From a virus, in IMG/VR virus record IMGVR_UViG_3300001533_002564, positions 40,189 through 104,188 of that record: a DNA stretch of 64,000 nucleotides; one strand, given 5' to 3'. Shown here piece after piece: positions 18,192 through 27,090 of the stretch (position 1 is its first letter; each line of letters begins with the position of its first letter). A program made the translations under genes and the position numbers. A model generated the notes under the pieces. It saw only the letters and a list, made by a program, of their open reading frames with translations. It searched no databases and was not told the DNA's origin.

Positions 18192-18220
18192 ATTTTTGTA
18201 TTGCATTAACACATATCTTT

Positions 18221-19678
18221 ATGGAAGCATATCAATTTAAAATAAGAAAACAAAAATCTCAATCAGAAAAAATTGATTTTGATTTAAATCAAATTACGCT
18301 TAAAAATTCTGAAATTAAATTAATTGATAAAGAAACAGCAAAAAAAATAATTATTGAATATGAATGGTTAGAATCAATGCCATTTATAGTTAAATATTGT
18401 TTTGGTATTTATTTTAACGTTAATAATAAAAAACAAATTGGTGGTGTATTAGTTTTTAGTAATGATTATGCCGATAATACTGGTGTCTGGGATAAATATG
18501 GTTTTACTGATAAATTAATATTATTAAGTAGAGGAGTTTGTTTATGGTGGACACCAAAAAATACAGCATCATATTTTATATCAAAAGCTACTGATTGGTT
18601 AAAAAAGAATACTAAATATAGAATAATAACAGCAACAGTAGACCCTGCTGCTGGTGAAGTTGGAACAATATATCAATCATTAAATTGGAAATATGTTGGT
18701 GTTATGAGTGGAAATTATTATCATAAAAAAGAATCTAAGAGATTTGGAGTCATAATTGATGGAAAATTGAGAGGTAGTAGGTGGTGTAGAAGTAATTTAG
18801 GTTGTATGAAGAAAGAAGTTATTTTATCGAAATACCCTGATGCTAAGTTTGTTCATCAATATAGAAAAAAACGATATTTTTATTTTATCGATACTAAAGC
18901 AAATAATAAAAAACATCTAAATGCAATTAAACATCTTCTTTTACTCTATCCTAAAAGGAATCAAGATATAATTGGTATCATTTATTTAATTAGGAATAAA
19001 GTAAATGATAAAAAATATGTCGGTCAAACAATTCGTGCATTAAGTGATAGAATTAATGACTATAAAAGAGGTTTTGGTAATGATTATTTAAATAATTCAT
19101 TTAATAAATATGGTTGGGATAATTTCGAATTTTCAGTTATTGATTCAGCACAAACTATTGAAGAACTAAATTCGAAAGAAATTAAATACATTTTAAAATA
19201 TAATACAACTAACAAAGAATTTGGATATAATATTGAAATAGGTGGTTGTAATTCAATTCCAAATATCGAAACTTTAGAAAAAATGTCCAAATCTCATTTA
19301 GGTATTAAACAAACAGATGAATGGATTAATAAAAGAATAGCTAAAGCAGGAACTGATAATGCTAAAAAATATGGTAAAATAAAGACTGATGATGAAAAAC
19401 AAGAACTTAGTCTAAAATCACCAAAATATTGGTTAGGTAAAAATCATGATATTGAGACAAGAGAAAAAATAAGTAAAACAAAAAAAGAAAGGGGTTTATC
19501 TGTTAAACAAAAAGAAGTGTTATGTAAGAAAGTATATAAAATAAATATTATTGATAATAATACAATTGATTATGATTCAACAAAACATGCTTCAATAATT
19601 GAAGGTGTAAATCAATCAACAATATCAAGATGGTGTAAAAACAAAAAAACTATTAATGGATTTTTATGGAAATATTAA
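18221..19678 (+). CDS. Mom-like DNA-modification protein fused to a GIY-YIG endonuclease
   Basis: The start is set at M-E-A-Y-Q-F (18221), after the capsid terminator. Residues 1-240 resemble the Mom family of GNAT-like DNA adenine modifiers: E-Y-E-W-L near residue 42, G-G-V-L-V-F, L-S-R-G-V, and the signature V-G-T-I-Y-Q-S-L-N-W-K-Y-V-G. The Mom part ends near L-L-L-L-Y-P-K-R. The frame then continues without stop into a GIY-YIG nuclease (I-G-I-I-Y-L-I-R, K-Y-V-G-Q-T), NUMOD-type linkers and a C-terminal DNA-binding helix-turn-helix-like motif. The product would modify phage DNA against restriction. The fusion may be a homing insertion exactly at the gene end, or a bifunctional protein. Confidence 0.7.
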   Translation: MEAYQFKIRKQKSQSEKIDFDLNQITLKNSEIKLIDKETAKKIIIEYEWLESMPFIVKYCFGIYFNVNNKKQIGGVLVFSNDYADNTGVWDKYGFTDKLILLSRGVCLWWTPKNTASYFISKATDWLKKNTKYRIITATVDPAAGEVGTIYQSLNWKYVGVMSGNYYHKKESKRFGVIIDGKLRGSRWCRSNLGCMKKEVILSKYPDAKFVHQYRKKRYFYFIDTKANNKKHLNAIKHLLLLYPKRNQDIIGIIYLIRNKVNDKKYVGQTIRALSDRINDYKRGFGNDYLNNSFNKYGWDNFEFSVIDSAQTIEELNSKEIKYILKYNTTNKEFGYNIEIGGCNSIPNIETLEKMSKSHLGIKQTDEWINKRIAKAGTDNAKKYGKIKTDDEKQELSLKSPKYWLGKNHDIETREKISKTKKERGLSVKQKEVLCKKVYKINIIDNNTIDYDSTKHASIIEGVNQSTISRWCKNKKTINGFLWKY

Positions 19679-19689
19679 TTTACTTATTT

Positions 19690-19971
19690 TTATTCTTCTA
19701 AAGCAATCCATTTTAATACACTAAATCCTTTATTTAAATTTTCAAATTCATCAACTCTTTTATTCAGAATAAAAAGAACTTGTTCCATATTTTCTTGAAT
19801 ATCTTCTAATGAAATATCTAATTTATCATGAATAATTTTACTAAAAATTTCCCAATTATTTTTAGCTTTATATTCACCATTAAAAATGATTTTTTCATCA
19901 ATAGGATTAAATATTATTCGAATCCTTTTATTCTTGTTTTCTTCACCTTCTATTTTAACAATCCAATCCAT
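19690..19971 (-). CDS. Hypothetical protein (93 aa)
   Basis: This small soluble acidic protein begins with a beta-like segment (D-W-I-V-K-I-E-G-E) followed by helices. Its start overlaps the end of the GIY-YIG gene by 17 bases, so translation may be coupled. I recognise no family. Confidence 0.6.
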   Translation of the reverse strand: MDWIVKIEGEENKNKRIRIIFNPIDEKIIFNGEYKAKNNWEIFSKIIHDKLDISLEDIQENMEQVLFILNKRVDEFENLNKGFSVLKWIALEE

Positions 19972-20773
19972 GATTAACTTTTTTTATCCATTTATAATTA
20001 TTATATATCTGACTTTTACTTATATTACATGCATATCTTAACGCATTATCAGAAGTTTTATTAATTCTTGCTGCTTCTTTGTATGAATCATAGGTTTCTA
20101 CAATACGATTTGTTTTTATATCTATTTTATGAATCTTAATAGATTTTCTCTTATTAGACAAATGTTTTTCAGTTTCTTTAATTTTTCTTATTAAATTTTC
20201 AACATTAAATTCATTTTCATACATCCATATATATTCACCAGATGAATATCTTTTTCCTCTTAAACAATTACTTATTGATGAAATTGAAATATTAGAATAT
20301 ATCGATGCCTTTTTTATGGAAGAAAAATGTTTAATAAATTGACCATCGATTGTAAACATAATAATTTCTTTTCTATTTACAGCATTTTTACCATAATTAT
20401 AATGTTTTTCACCACGACATGCATCACCAATTTTCTTTTTATGACTTTCAGTAAATTCTCTTTTTTTAATAAAATTAATTCCACTACCTCCCTTAGTCAT
20501 ATTTTTTAAATCACTACCGTAGAATGATATCCAATATTTTTCTCTATTATTTAATAGTTCAATGTCAATTTCTTCAATTAATTCGATTATAGGTAATGAA
20601 TTTTTATCTAATAAACTATTAATCCATAAATATATATTTTGATTTTTAGTTTCTTCATACCTACAATTTCTAATGTGCTCATTAAGTCTCTTAATTAAAC
20701 TAAATTTAGTTTGACCAACATATTTAATTTTATTAGTTATAGGGTCTTTTAATGAATATATTTTTCCTTTCAT
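19955..20773 (-). CDS. GIY-YIG homing endonuclease with NUMOD domains
   Basis: This 272-residue protein has the GIY-YIG core at residues 1-90 (K-I-Y-S-L-K-D, K-Y-V-G-Q-T, R-L-N-E-H, E of N-R-E-K-Y-W). A NUMOD3-like segment follows (S-H-K-K-K-I-G-D-A), then two NUMOD1/HTH-like units (F-S-S-I-K-K-A-S-I-Y and Y-K-E-A-A-R-I-N). It is a free-standing gene inserted between the helicase and a small gene, with its own late-type box. It should cut a specific intergenic or gene-end site in related phages. Confidence 0.88.
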   Translation of the reverse strand: MKGKIYSLKDPITNKIKYVGQTKFSLIKRLNEHIRNCRYEETKNQNIYLWINSLLDKNSLPIIELIEEIDIELLNNREKYWISFYGSDLKNMTKGGSGINFIKKREFTESHKKKIGDACRGEKHYNYGKNAVNRKEIIMFTIDGQFIKHFSSIKKASIYSNISISSISNCLRGKRYSSGEYIWMYENEFNVENLIRKIKETEKHLSNKRKSIKIHKIDIKTNRIVETYDSYKEAARINKTSDNALRYACNISKSQIYNNYKWIKKVNHGLDC

Positions 20774-20785
20774 AACATCTTTTAA

Positions 20786-20795
20786 TGTAAATACT
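20786..20795 (-). promoter_or_regulatory. Late-type box variant AGTATTTACA
   Basis: Minus strand AGTATTTACATTAAA lies 12 bases before the GIY-YIG start, with one base differing from the common box. Confidence 0.45.
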
Positions 20796-20837
20796 AAGAA
20801 ATTATAAAAAGTTTGCTCATGTAAAGTCTAAGTAAAA

Positions 20838-23348
20838 TTAATCTTCATCTGACCAATTATGGTCATAAATTAAGTCTAAACGACTTCTTGTTATTGCGAC
20901 ATATTCCAAGTTTTTTTCTTGAGCAAATTGCCAAGGTTTTGCTGTTTGCATTGGTAATAAATCTGGTCTGATAATAAAAACTCTATCTGTTTCTAATCCT
21001 TTAATTTTATGTACTGTACTTAATACAATTCCCTGTATTTCATCAGTAAAAATTGTTTTTATTTTATATTTTAAATCCAATATGCTATCAGAAATTCTAG
21101 CAAGAAATAATAATGTCATTACTTTATCTTCAAGTGCTGTATATCCACTATGGTCATTTGGGTTTAAAATGCCTTCTTTTTTTAAATCTTTTCTAAATGA
21201 CTGAAGTTCTGTTTCCCAAAAACTTTTTAATTTTTCAATATTATTAATTTTACCAATTAATTCAATTAAATGAACTCCAATATCACTTCCCTTAATAATT
21301 GCTTTTTTACGTTGTGTAAGAAATTCAAAAAAGAGTTTTACTAGTGGCATTGTTGTTCTACAAAGTACAAAATCACCACTACGTGCTTCTTCTAAAACAT
21401 TACCATCTCTAACACTGCCTTCTGGAGCATCTGGAAGTGCTTTTATATTAGGAACAATCTCTTGCGCTTTTCTAATAACTGCTTGTGAACATCTAAATGA
21501 TACTGAAAGTGGTAATATTTTAGTATTAGGAAATTTCTCAAACCACTGAAAACTTTTTTCATCAGCAGCATTAAAACCATAAATTCCTTGAAAGAAATCT
21601 CCGACACTAATTAATCTACCTTCAAGTTTTTTTGTTGTTCGATTACGTTTTAAAACCTTTTCAATTATTCTAATCTGACAACGATTTAAATCCTGTACTT
21701 CATCAACAAAAACATAGTCTTGTGGAAAAAACCAAATACTATTATCAATTGCAGGTAGAAAAACCATATCTGTATAATCAAATGTTTTTCTATCTGTTGT
21801 CATAAAATCCAATACTTTTAAGATACGTTTAATATCTTTTGGTTTATTAAGTGGAATATCATAGCGTTCTGATATATATGGAATAAATTCTGGTTTTATT
21901 GTTAAAGTCAATCTACATAAATTACAGAGTTTCTTCATGTTATTGAGGTATATCGAAATTTCTTCTTCAGATTTTAATTCATCATCCAATCCCCATGATT
22001 TCGATTTTTTTAAAATAACCTTATCTGCCTTAAATTCATCAAATTGGATTTTATCACCATATTTTCTTTTAATTGCACCCATACCCAAACCATATGTAGT
22101 ATAACATCTAACGTGTTTAGGTAATTTTGTACCAAGTTCTTCTTTAATATGTTTATTAAACGCCAAAAACATTATTGATTTATCAACAGGTAATAATTTA
22201 ACTGCTTCAACAATTGTACTAGTATTGTGTGTTATTGTGAAATCACCTAATAAAAATCTTCCATTACCGTCTAATGTAAAACCATAATATTTTCCAATAC
22301 CAATATTTTTAACCTTAAATCCTGTTCTTAAAACAGATTTTATTTGTTTTCTTGCTTCACATTTCTTTCTAACTAATAAACAAGGTAGATTTTCAAATGA
22401 ACCTGTTATTATTATTCTCCAATAATTACCAATAAAGTTTAGTAATTTAATTCTCCCCTTTTTAGGTATGATATATGCACCAAAACCCAAACTTCTTGCA
22501 AGAAATAATAAATCTTTTGCAAATTCAGTATGTTTTGTTGTAATCTCATAATATTTATTATTTGAATGTCCATCACTATCAATGATTCCAGCCAATAGTT
22601 TTAATCTATTCTCTTTTGAATTAATTAAATAATTTTTAGGTATTGAAAAACTACCATTAGTATTTAAGCATTTCTTAAACTCATCTCTTACTATATTATT
22701 TACTTTTCTCCCGTTAAAATTAGGTGTGGTTAATGAGACAGTTATTAATTTTTTTTGATATTCATTGAATTTTGGTGTAATATTTTTATATTTAATATTA
22801 CCTAAATATTCTAAGATGGGTTTTTCATTAACATTTACTGAAATTGTCGGTGACCCATTTTTTTTTGTTCCATCACCTAACCATAAACCCATTAAATATG
22901 GGTCAATTTTTATTGTCTGTGTCTTAAAATCAACCCCAACTCTTTGTAGTCTTGCATACTTGAAATTACCGTTTGGGTATTTAGGGTAATTTAATTCATT
23001 TAATGGAATATCCAATAATTTCTTTTTTTGTTCATGATGGTGAGTTAAAACATGAACATCATTACATACCCATTCATCCCCTTTTGTTGGTATCACCTTA
23101 AATAAATCACCAAAACCATTATTAGTTTTTAATACTTTTCTCGGTGTTGAATCATCACCAATTAATAAATCACCAATTTTAATATCTTGAACAAATTTAA
23201 TTGTACCATCATACATTAATATTGGAGTATTAATTCCTAGACATTTTCCTGTACCTGCGTATGCCTTAATCAAAATATTTTCAGGTCTTTTTCTCGTGAA
23301 CATGAATATTCTTTCCTGTTCTGGTGTTGCTATAATCATACTATCCAA
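20838..23348 (-). CDS. UvrD/Dda-type SF1 DNA helicase interrupted by an intein
   Basis: The 836-residue precursor consists of extein residues 1-35 ending in the Walker A start A-G-T-G-K35, an intein at residues 36-375, and extein residues 376-836 resuming with T-S-T. The spliced helicase would be 496 residues, close to T4 Dda (439). Further helicase motifs are V-F-V-D-E-V-Q-D (motif II), F-R-C-S (motif IV), T-V-H-K-I-K-G-L-E (motif V) and Y-V-A-I-T-R-S-R (motif VI). It would unwind DNA in replication or recombination. Without splicing the P-loop is destroyed, so activity depends on it. Confidence 0.9.
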   Translation of the reverse strand: MDSMIIATPEQERIFMFTRKRPENILIKAYAGTGKCLGINTPILMYDGTIKFVQDIKIGDLLIGDDSTPRKVLKTNNGFGDLFKVIPTKGDEWVCNDVHVLTHHHEQKKKLLDIPLNELNYPKYPNGNFKYARLQRVGVDFKTQTIKIDPYLMGLWLGDGTKKNGSPTISVNVNEKPILEYLGNIKYKNITPKFNEYQKKLITVSLTTPNFNGRKVNNIVRDEFKKCLNTNGSFSIPKNYLINSKENRLKLLAGIIDSDGHSNNKYYEITTKHTEFAKDLLFLARSLGFGAYIIPKKGRIKLLNFIGNYWRIIITGSFENLPCLLVRKKCEARKQIKSVLRTGFKVKNIGIGKYYGFTLDGNGRFLLGDFTITHNTSTIVEAVKLLPVDKSIMFLAFNKHIKEELGTKLPKHVRCYTTYGLGMGAIKRKYGDKIQFDEFKADKVILKKSKSWGLDDELKSEEEISIYLNNMKKLCNLCRLTLTIKPEFIPYISERYDIPLNKPKDIKRILKVLDFMTTDRKTFDYTDMVFLPAIDNSIWFFPQDYVFVDEVQDLNRCQIRIIEKVLKRNRTTKKLEGRLISVGDFFQGIYGFNAADEKSFQWFEKFPNTKILPLSVSFRCSQAVIRKAQEIVPNIKALPDAPEGSVRDGNVLEEARSGDFVLCRTTMPLVKLFFEFLTQRKKAIIKGSDIGVHLIELIGKINNIEKLKSFWETELQSFRKDLKKEGILNPNDHSGYTALEDKVMTLLFLARISDSILDLKYKIKTIFTDEIQGIVLSTVHKIKGLETDRVFIIRPDLLPMQTAKPWQFAQEKNLEYVAITRSRLDLIYDHNWSDED
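22224..23243 (-). mobile_element. LAGLIDADG intein in the helicase P-loop
   Basis: This 340-residue intein has Cys1 (C-L-G-I-N-T-P-I-L-M), a block B region with H-H-H around residue 103 of the precursor, two LAGLIDADG motifs (L-M-G-L-W-L-G-D-G, 152-160, and L-A-G-I-I-D-S-D-G, 252-260) and the end T-I-T-H-N375 followed by Thr376. All splice residues are present, so both splicing and homing activity look intact. Confidence 0.92.
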
Positions 23349-23592
23349 TTATTTCAATATTTGTTTCACGTATATCTAATTCATCATGTGTCATTTTGGG
23401 GTATTCAATACTTTTAGTTAAGAATCTTCTACTACTTAAATGCAATATATTATCTAATTCTATTAAAGATATTGTATTATTTAAATCACATTCATAAATA
23501 TTTTTTGTAAATAATTCTAAAATTAAAGAATATTCTTTTCGTGATAATCCCTGCACATCCAATTGGATATTAAATTTAATATTATTTATCAT
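23341..23592 (-). CDS. Hypothetical protein (83 aa)
   Basis: This small acidic protein without membrane segments overlaps the helicase start by 8 bases and the preceding gene end by 11 bases, so it belongs to a leftward operon ending in the helicase. No family recognised. Confidence 0.65.
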   Translation of the reverse strand: MINNIKFNIQLDVQGLSRKEYSLILELFTKNIYECDLNNTISLIELDNILHLSSRRFLTKSIEYPKMTHDELDIRETNIEIIG

Positions 23593-24136
23593 TTCTATCT
23601 AATTTTTCATTAATTTCTTCAGTACTTAATTTAACCCAATGGTCATTAGTTATTCCATCAACTAATTCATATATTTCAATAATTGGTGAGAAATCATGTT
23701 GTCTATAAAAATATTTATTTTCACCACGTGGGTCACTATTAAGTTGAACACGTAATCCTTCTACCCTATCAAATAGTTTACCATTAAAAAAAATTTCTTT
23801 ATTAGGTAATGCGTCTCTTTCTTCAATAGATTTTACATTAATATGATATAACTTATCTAACATCATATTTAATTCTCCTTGTGCCTTCATATTACCGTAT
23901 AATAGTCCAGCTACTTCATCACCTATTTGTCCAATTACTCTTTCAGACTCATCAATTGCCGTTATAATTTGTTGGTCTAAGTCTTGTATTCTTCGTGTAA
24001 GTAAATCTTGTAACATCCATCTTGCTATTTCAATTACAAAAAAACGGTCTTCGGGTTGGTGTTCATAATCTTCAGGTAATTCAATATAAGGTCTTCCTTG
24101 TTCGTTTAATCCAATATTATATTCGATTTTATACAT
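23582..24136 (-). CDS. Hypothetical protein (184 aa), first gene of helicase operon
   Basis: The protein has a central helical region (residues 25-110, with D-L-D-Q-Q-I-I-T-A-I-D-E-S-E-R-V) and a beta-like C-terminal third. A Bacteroidota-type promoter (TATATTTG) lies just upstream. No recognised domain. It is likely to be expressed with the helicase and hence to belong to the DNA-metabolism set. Confidence 0.65.
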   Translation of the reverse strand: MYKIEYNIGLNEQGRPYIELPEDYEHQPEDRFFVIEIARWMLQDLLTRRIQDLDQQIITAIDESERVIGQIGDEVAGLLYGNMKAQGELNMMLDKLYHINVKSIEERDALPNKEIFFNGKLFDRVEGLRVQLNSDPRGENKYFYRQHDFSPIIEIYELVDGITNDHWVKLSTEEINEKLDRNDK

Positions 24137-24161
24137 AATACATAATTTACGTTAATAACTA

Positions 24162-24191
24162 CAAATATATAATAAACTTTTGATATTGAAA
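24162..24191 (-). promoter_or_regulatory. Bacteroidota-type promoter (TTTC..TATATTTG)
   Basis: Minus strand TATATTTG (24169-24162) matches the -7 consensus TAnnTTTG. TTTC lies 18-19 bases before it, where TTTG is expected. The predicted leader is about 20 bases before the ATG at 24136. Confidence 0.45.
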
Positions 24192-24214
24192 CCCTTTTTT
24201 AAAAAAACTTTATA

Positions 24215-24223
24215 GTATTTATA
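24215..24223 (+). promoter_or_regulatory. Late-type box before neck genes
   Basis: TAGTATTTATATTAAA lies 15 bases before the ATG at 24239. The divergent leftward operon has a different promoter type, so the two directions are probably expressed at different times. Confidence 0.65.
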
Positions 24224-24238
24224 TTAAACATTTAAATA

Positions 24239-25363
24239 ATGGCACTAATAACTGTAGCAGAAAAGAATAAATTATACCTTAAAGTTAAACATGAATTAGG
24301 GTATCCGTTAAGACCATGCATAATAAAAGATAAAATGATGGATTCTTATTTAGAAATGGTTGTTGAAGATTATTCTTCAATTGTTAATCAATGGTTAATT
24401 CATCAACAATGGATTGGTTTAGAAGGAATGAATAAAGAAACAGGTGATTTTCTTGCAGCATTCACAACTAAATCAAATGCATATATGGAGAATTTTACTT
24501 ATGCATATAGTCATCAAGTTGGTTTAGGTACAAATGCTCCAGCAGCAAGAGGCTGGGAGCTTAAAAGAGACTTTATTATTACTTCAGCACATACTCAACA
24601 TTATATTATACCTGCTGGTAGAGAAGTTAATGAAGTACTTTGGGAAACACCACCACCAATTGATGGTGGATTAGTTGACCCGTTTGCATTAAATGCTTGG
24701 AGTGCTGGTATGATGGGAATGTCTTATCTTGGTCGTCCTGCATTATATGTTCAACCAACATATTCAACATTATTATCAGCACAAGACCGAATGACAAAAA
24801 GAAGAATTTTACAATCAATATTAACTTATCGTATAACTGGTTTGGCTTCTGGTGAGAAAATGTTACATCTATATCCAGTACCTAATGACCGTCACGAAAT
24901 AGCAAATAGTTGGGGAAAACATTATAGTGGTAGAAAAGTCTGGTATTGGTATTATGATACTGATGGTACTGATGAAAGTAGAGAAAAATGTTTAAATGAT
25001 AATAAAGATGTCGTTAAGTTACCATCAGACCCACCAACAACAATATTAGAATGGAGTAAAATGAATGATGTGGCGAAGCAACAAATCAGAAATTTTTTAA
25101 TTGCTAAAGTAAAAATGGTAGTTGGTGGTATTAGAGGTTTTTATGGTGGTGAACTCGGTGTTACCGAAAAACAACTAACAATGGATTATCGTCATTTACT
25201 TGATGAAGGAACTAAATTAAAAGAAGAAACTGAAAAAATCATACTTGACCAATTAACAAAAATTAGTCAAGCTAATTTAACTAAAGAACGTGCAGAAATT
25301 GCTGAAAACGTTAATAAAGAACGTGGTTATCAACCACCAATGTTCCCAATTATACCGATTTAA
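24239..25363 (+). CDS. Neck protein (T4 gp13-like)
   Basis: This 374-residue virion-type protein is followed after 14 bases by a gp14-like gene, the same pairing as T4 genes 13 and 14, whose products close the head at the portal. It begins with a helical region and has a Gly/Pro-rich middle (W-E-T-P-P-P-I-D-G-G). The long helical C-terminus (residues 300-360) has alternating Lys and Glu. Individual motifs are not decisive; the order supports the call. Confidence 0.6.
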   Translation: MALITVAEKNKLYLKVKHELGYPLRPCIIKDKMMDSYLEMVVEDYSSIVNQWLIHQQWIGLEGMNKETGDFLAAFTTKSNAYMENFTYAYSHQVGLGTNAPAARGWELKRDFIITSAHTQHYIIPAGREVNEVLWETPPPIDGGLVDPFALNAWSAGMMGMSYLGRPALYVQPTYSTLLSAQDRMTKRRILQSILTYRITGLASGEKMLHLYPVPNDRHEIANSWGKHYSGRKVWYWYYDTDGTDESREKCLNDNKDVVKLPSDPPTTILEWSKMNDVAKQQIRNFLIAKVKMVVGGIRGFYGGELGVTEKQLTMDYRHLLDEGTKLKEETEKIILDQLTKISQANLTKERAEIAENVNKERGYQPPMFPIIPI

Positions 25364-25377
25364 TATTCTAATTACTA

Positions 25378-25941
25378 ATGAAAAAGAAAAAACAGTTCAA
25401 AAATATTGAAGATGAAAGAATGGGGTTATTTATGAATAATAATTCTTTTGATTTGGATATTATGTATGGTAGAAATTTTTTACAAACAGATAATGCACAA
25501 ACAGTTATTATTCATAAAATAAATCTTATTGAAACTAAATCACATGCTTTATATGGTCAATCAAAAACTAAAGATAAAAAATTTATGACACCAGTAACTA
25601 TAAATGTTATGGTTAATATTGAAGATAGTAAACAAGAATATTATGGTAATAGTCAGGGTGGAATATCACGTGATGATAGTGGAAGTATTAGTTTTGGTGT
25701 TTATCTCGAAGAATTAAAAGAAAAACAGATTGAAATTGATAGAGGTGATATTATTGAATACAATATGAGTGGTGAAAAAAATAGATATTACGAAGTTGAA
25801 AATGCAAATAATGTTACTGATGAAACAAAAAAAACAATTGGAGGATTCAAAAGTTACTGGAAAAAAGTTACTGGAGTTCCCGTAAAATCCGATTCAGTCC
25901 CATTTTATGATAATGAAGAAACTGGTGAATCAATGGTCTAA
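25378..25941 (+). CDS. Neck protein (T4 gp14-like)
   Basis: The 187 residues include H-A-L-Y-G-Q-S, V-N-I-E-D, S-I-S-F-G-V-Y-L-E-E-L and a G-D-I-I-E-Y...Y-Y-E-V-E segment, which fit the gp14 neck-protein pattern. It would form the ring to which the tail attaches. Its last 12 bases overlap tail-to-tail with a GIY-YIG gene, and a second, diverged copy of its C-terminal end lies beyond that gene at 26997-27071. The present C-terminus may therefore have been brought in with the endonuclease. Confidence 0.65.
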   Translation: MKKKKQFKNIEDERMGLFMNNNSFDLDIMYGRNFLQTDNAQTVIIHKINLIETKSHALYGQSKTKDKKFMTPVTINVMVNIEDSKQEYYGNSQGGISRDDSGSISFGVYLEELKEKQIEIDRGDIIEYNMSGEKNRYYEVENANNVTDETKKTIGGFKSYWKKVTGVPVKSDSVPFYDNEETGESMV

Positions 25942-26970
25942 ATATATGTAATTAGTGAAATTATTACTTCTTAATCTATCCCAAATTAATTGTTGTTTCA
26001 ATTTAAGTTTATTTGATGCATCAGTTAATGAATGATATTTAACATCATCAATTTTAAACGGTTTATTATTTAATGCGTAATTATTACCCTTATTTTTTTT
26101 TGATATTTTTTTATTTATTTCTTCAATTGTTATTAATTCATTAATATTTTTTGGTTTGTTTTTATAAAAATAATTCATAAATGTTATAGTATTACTATTA
26201 ATACGATAAATTAGTGTTGCGTATTTAATTTTCAATTTTTGTGATGCTATTTTAGGGTTAATATATTCAACATCATTAATGACAACAGGATTGTTTTTAT
26301 ATGTTTGTTTCTGATTTTTTTTACGACAATCTTTATGATATTTAGCATATTTACTAATTTCTTTTCCGCATCCGCATATACAATAATATTTTTTCTTAAT
26401 AAATGGTTTATAAAAATATATTTTATGTTTTATAGAATCATATTCACCTATTTTTGGATTGTTTTCGTAATACCAGTTTTTATTTTTCCAATTTTTAAGT
26501 TTACTTGAAATTGATTTAATATCAACACATAATTCATTAGCAGCATCTTGTAATTTATCATATCTAATATTATTAATATAAAATGGTTTAGTGTGTTTAC
26601 CTAAATTACCAACACTCATTTTAAGACGAATTTCTTTTTGATTTGGATGTATTGATAAATCATAATTATTTCCTGAAGCAATTCGTGAAATATTATATAC
26701 GTTTTTCCAATTACTTATATTATTTAAATAATTTTGTTCTATCAATAAAACATCACTTTTTTTACACTTTTCTAATAATTCAACAATAAAAACATTTTTA
26801 CCATATTTATTATATGCATTTTGTAAATGTATACTATGATGACAATTTCTTTTTAATAATTCAAAATGTTTACGTATTCTTATTTTTATGTTATATGATG
26901 AACCAACATAATATTTATTATTGATAACATTAGTTATTTTATAAATTCCAGACACATTTAAATCTTTCAT
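25930..26970 (-). CDS. GIY-YIG homing endonuclease with zinc-finger-like motif
   Basis: The 346 residues comprise the GIY-YIG core (G-I-Y-K-I-T-N-V, Y-Y-V-G-S-S, then H-L-Q-N-A-Y-N-K-Y-G and the catalytic E in F-I-V-E-L-L-E). A basic linker and a Cys/His cluster follow (Y-Y-C-I-C-G-C-G, K-D-C), then three repeats of a DNA-binding motif (V-I-N-D-V-E-Y-I-N type). It lies antisense at the end of the gp14-like gene with its own late box. A stub of the old gp14 end remains on its far side. Confidence 0.88.
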   Translation of the reverse strand: MKDLNVSGIYKITNVINNKYYVGSSYNIKIRIRKHFELLKRNCHHSIHLQNAYNKYGKNVFIVELLEKCKKSDVLLIEQNYLNNISNWKNVYNISRIASGNNYDLSIHPNQKEIRLKMSVGNLGKHTKPFYINNIRYDKLQDAANELCVDIKSISSKLKNWKNKNWYYENNPKIGEYDSIKHKIYFYKPFIKKKYYCICGCGKEISKYAKYHKDCRKKNQKQTYKNNPVVINDVEYINPKIASQKLKIKYATLIYRINSNTITFMNYFYKNKPKNINELITIEEINKKISKKNKGNNYALNNKPFKIDDVKYHSLTDASNKLKLKQQLIWDRLRSNNFTNYIYLDH

Positions 26971-26983
26971 ATCACTAATTTAA

Positions 26984-26992
26984 TATAAATAC
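26984..26992 (-). promoter_or_regulatory. Late-type box before GIY-YIG gene
   Basis: Minus strand AAGTATTTATATTAAA lies 14 bases before the endonuclease ATG at 26970. The mobile gene carries the same box as the virion genes. Confidence 0.6.
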
Positions 26993-26996
26993 TTAG

Positions 26997-27071
26997 AAAT
27001 GGAAAAGAATTGTTGAAGTTCCTATTAAGGAAGATGTTGTTCCATTTTTAAGTGAAACAAAAGGGAGTTAA
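26997..27071 (+). pseudogene. Stub: old C-terminus of the gp14-like gene
   Basis: A 24-codon open stretch, K-W-K-R-I-V-E-V-P-I-K-E-D-V-V-P-F-L then S-E-T-K-G-S and TAA, has no start codon and is preceded by TAG. It aligns with the intact gp14-like end (Y-W-K-K-V-T-G-V-P-V-K-S-D-S-V-P-F): W, K, V-P, K, D and V-P-F agree. The original terminator follows immediately, so this is the ancestral gene end. Confidence 0.7.
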
Positions 27072-27090
27072 TTAACTCCCTTCATTTTTT
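27061..27090 (+). terminator. Terminator after the neck gene stub
   Basis: AAGGGAGTTAATTAACTCCCTT is a perfect palindrome followed by CATTTTTT. It contains the stop codon of the stub and overlaps the end of the converging gene at 27072. Confidence 0.7.

Noticed and set aside
18173-18220. Upstream start at 18173 for the Mom-like gene
   Set aside because: It lies inside the hairpin terminator of the capsid gene, and the added residues are encoded by the T-tract. The ATG at 18221 is preferred.
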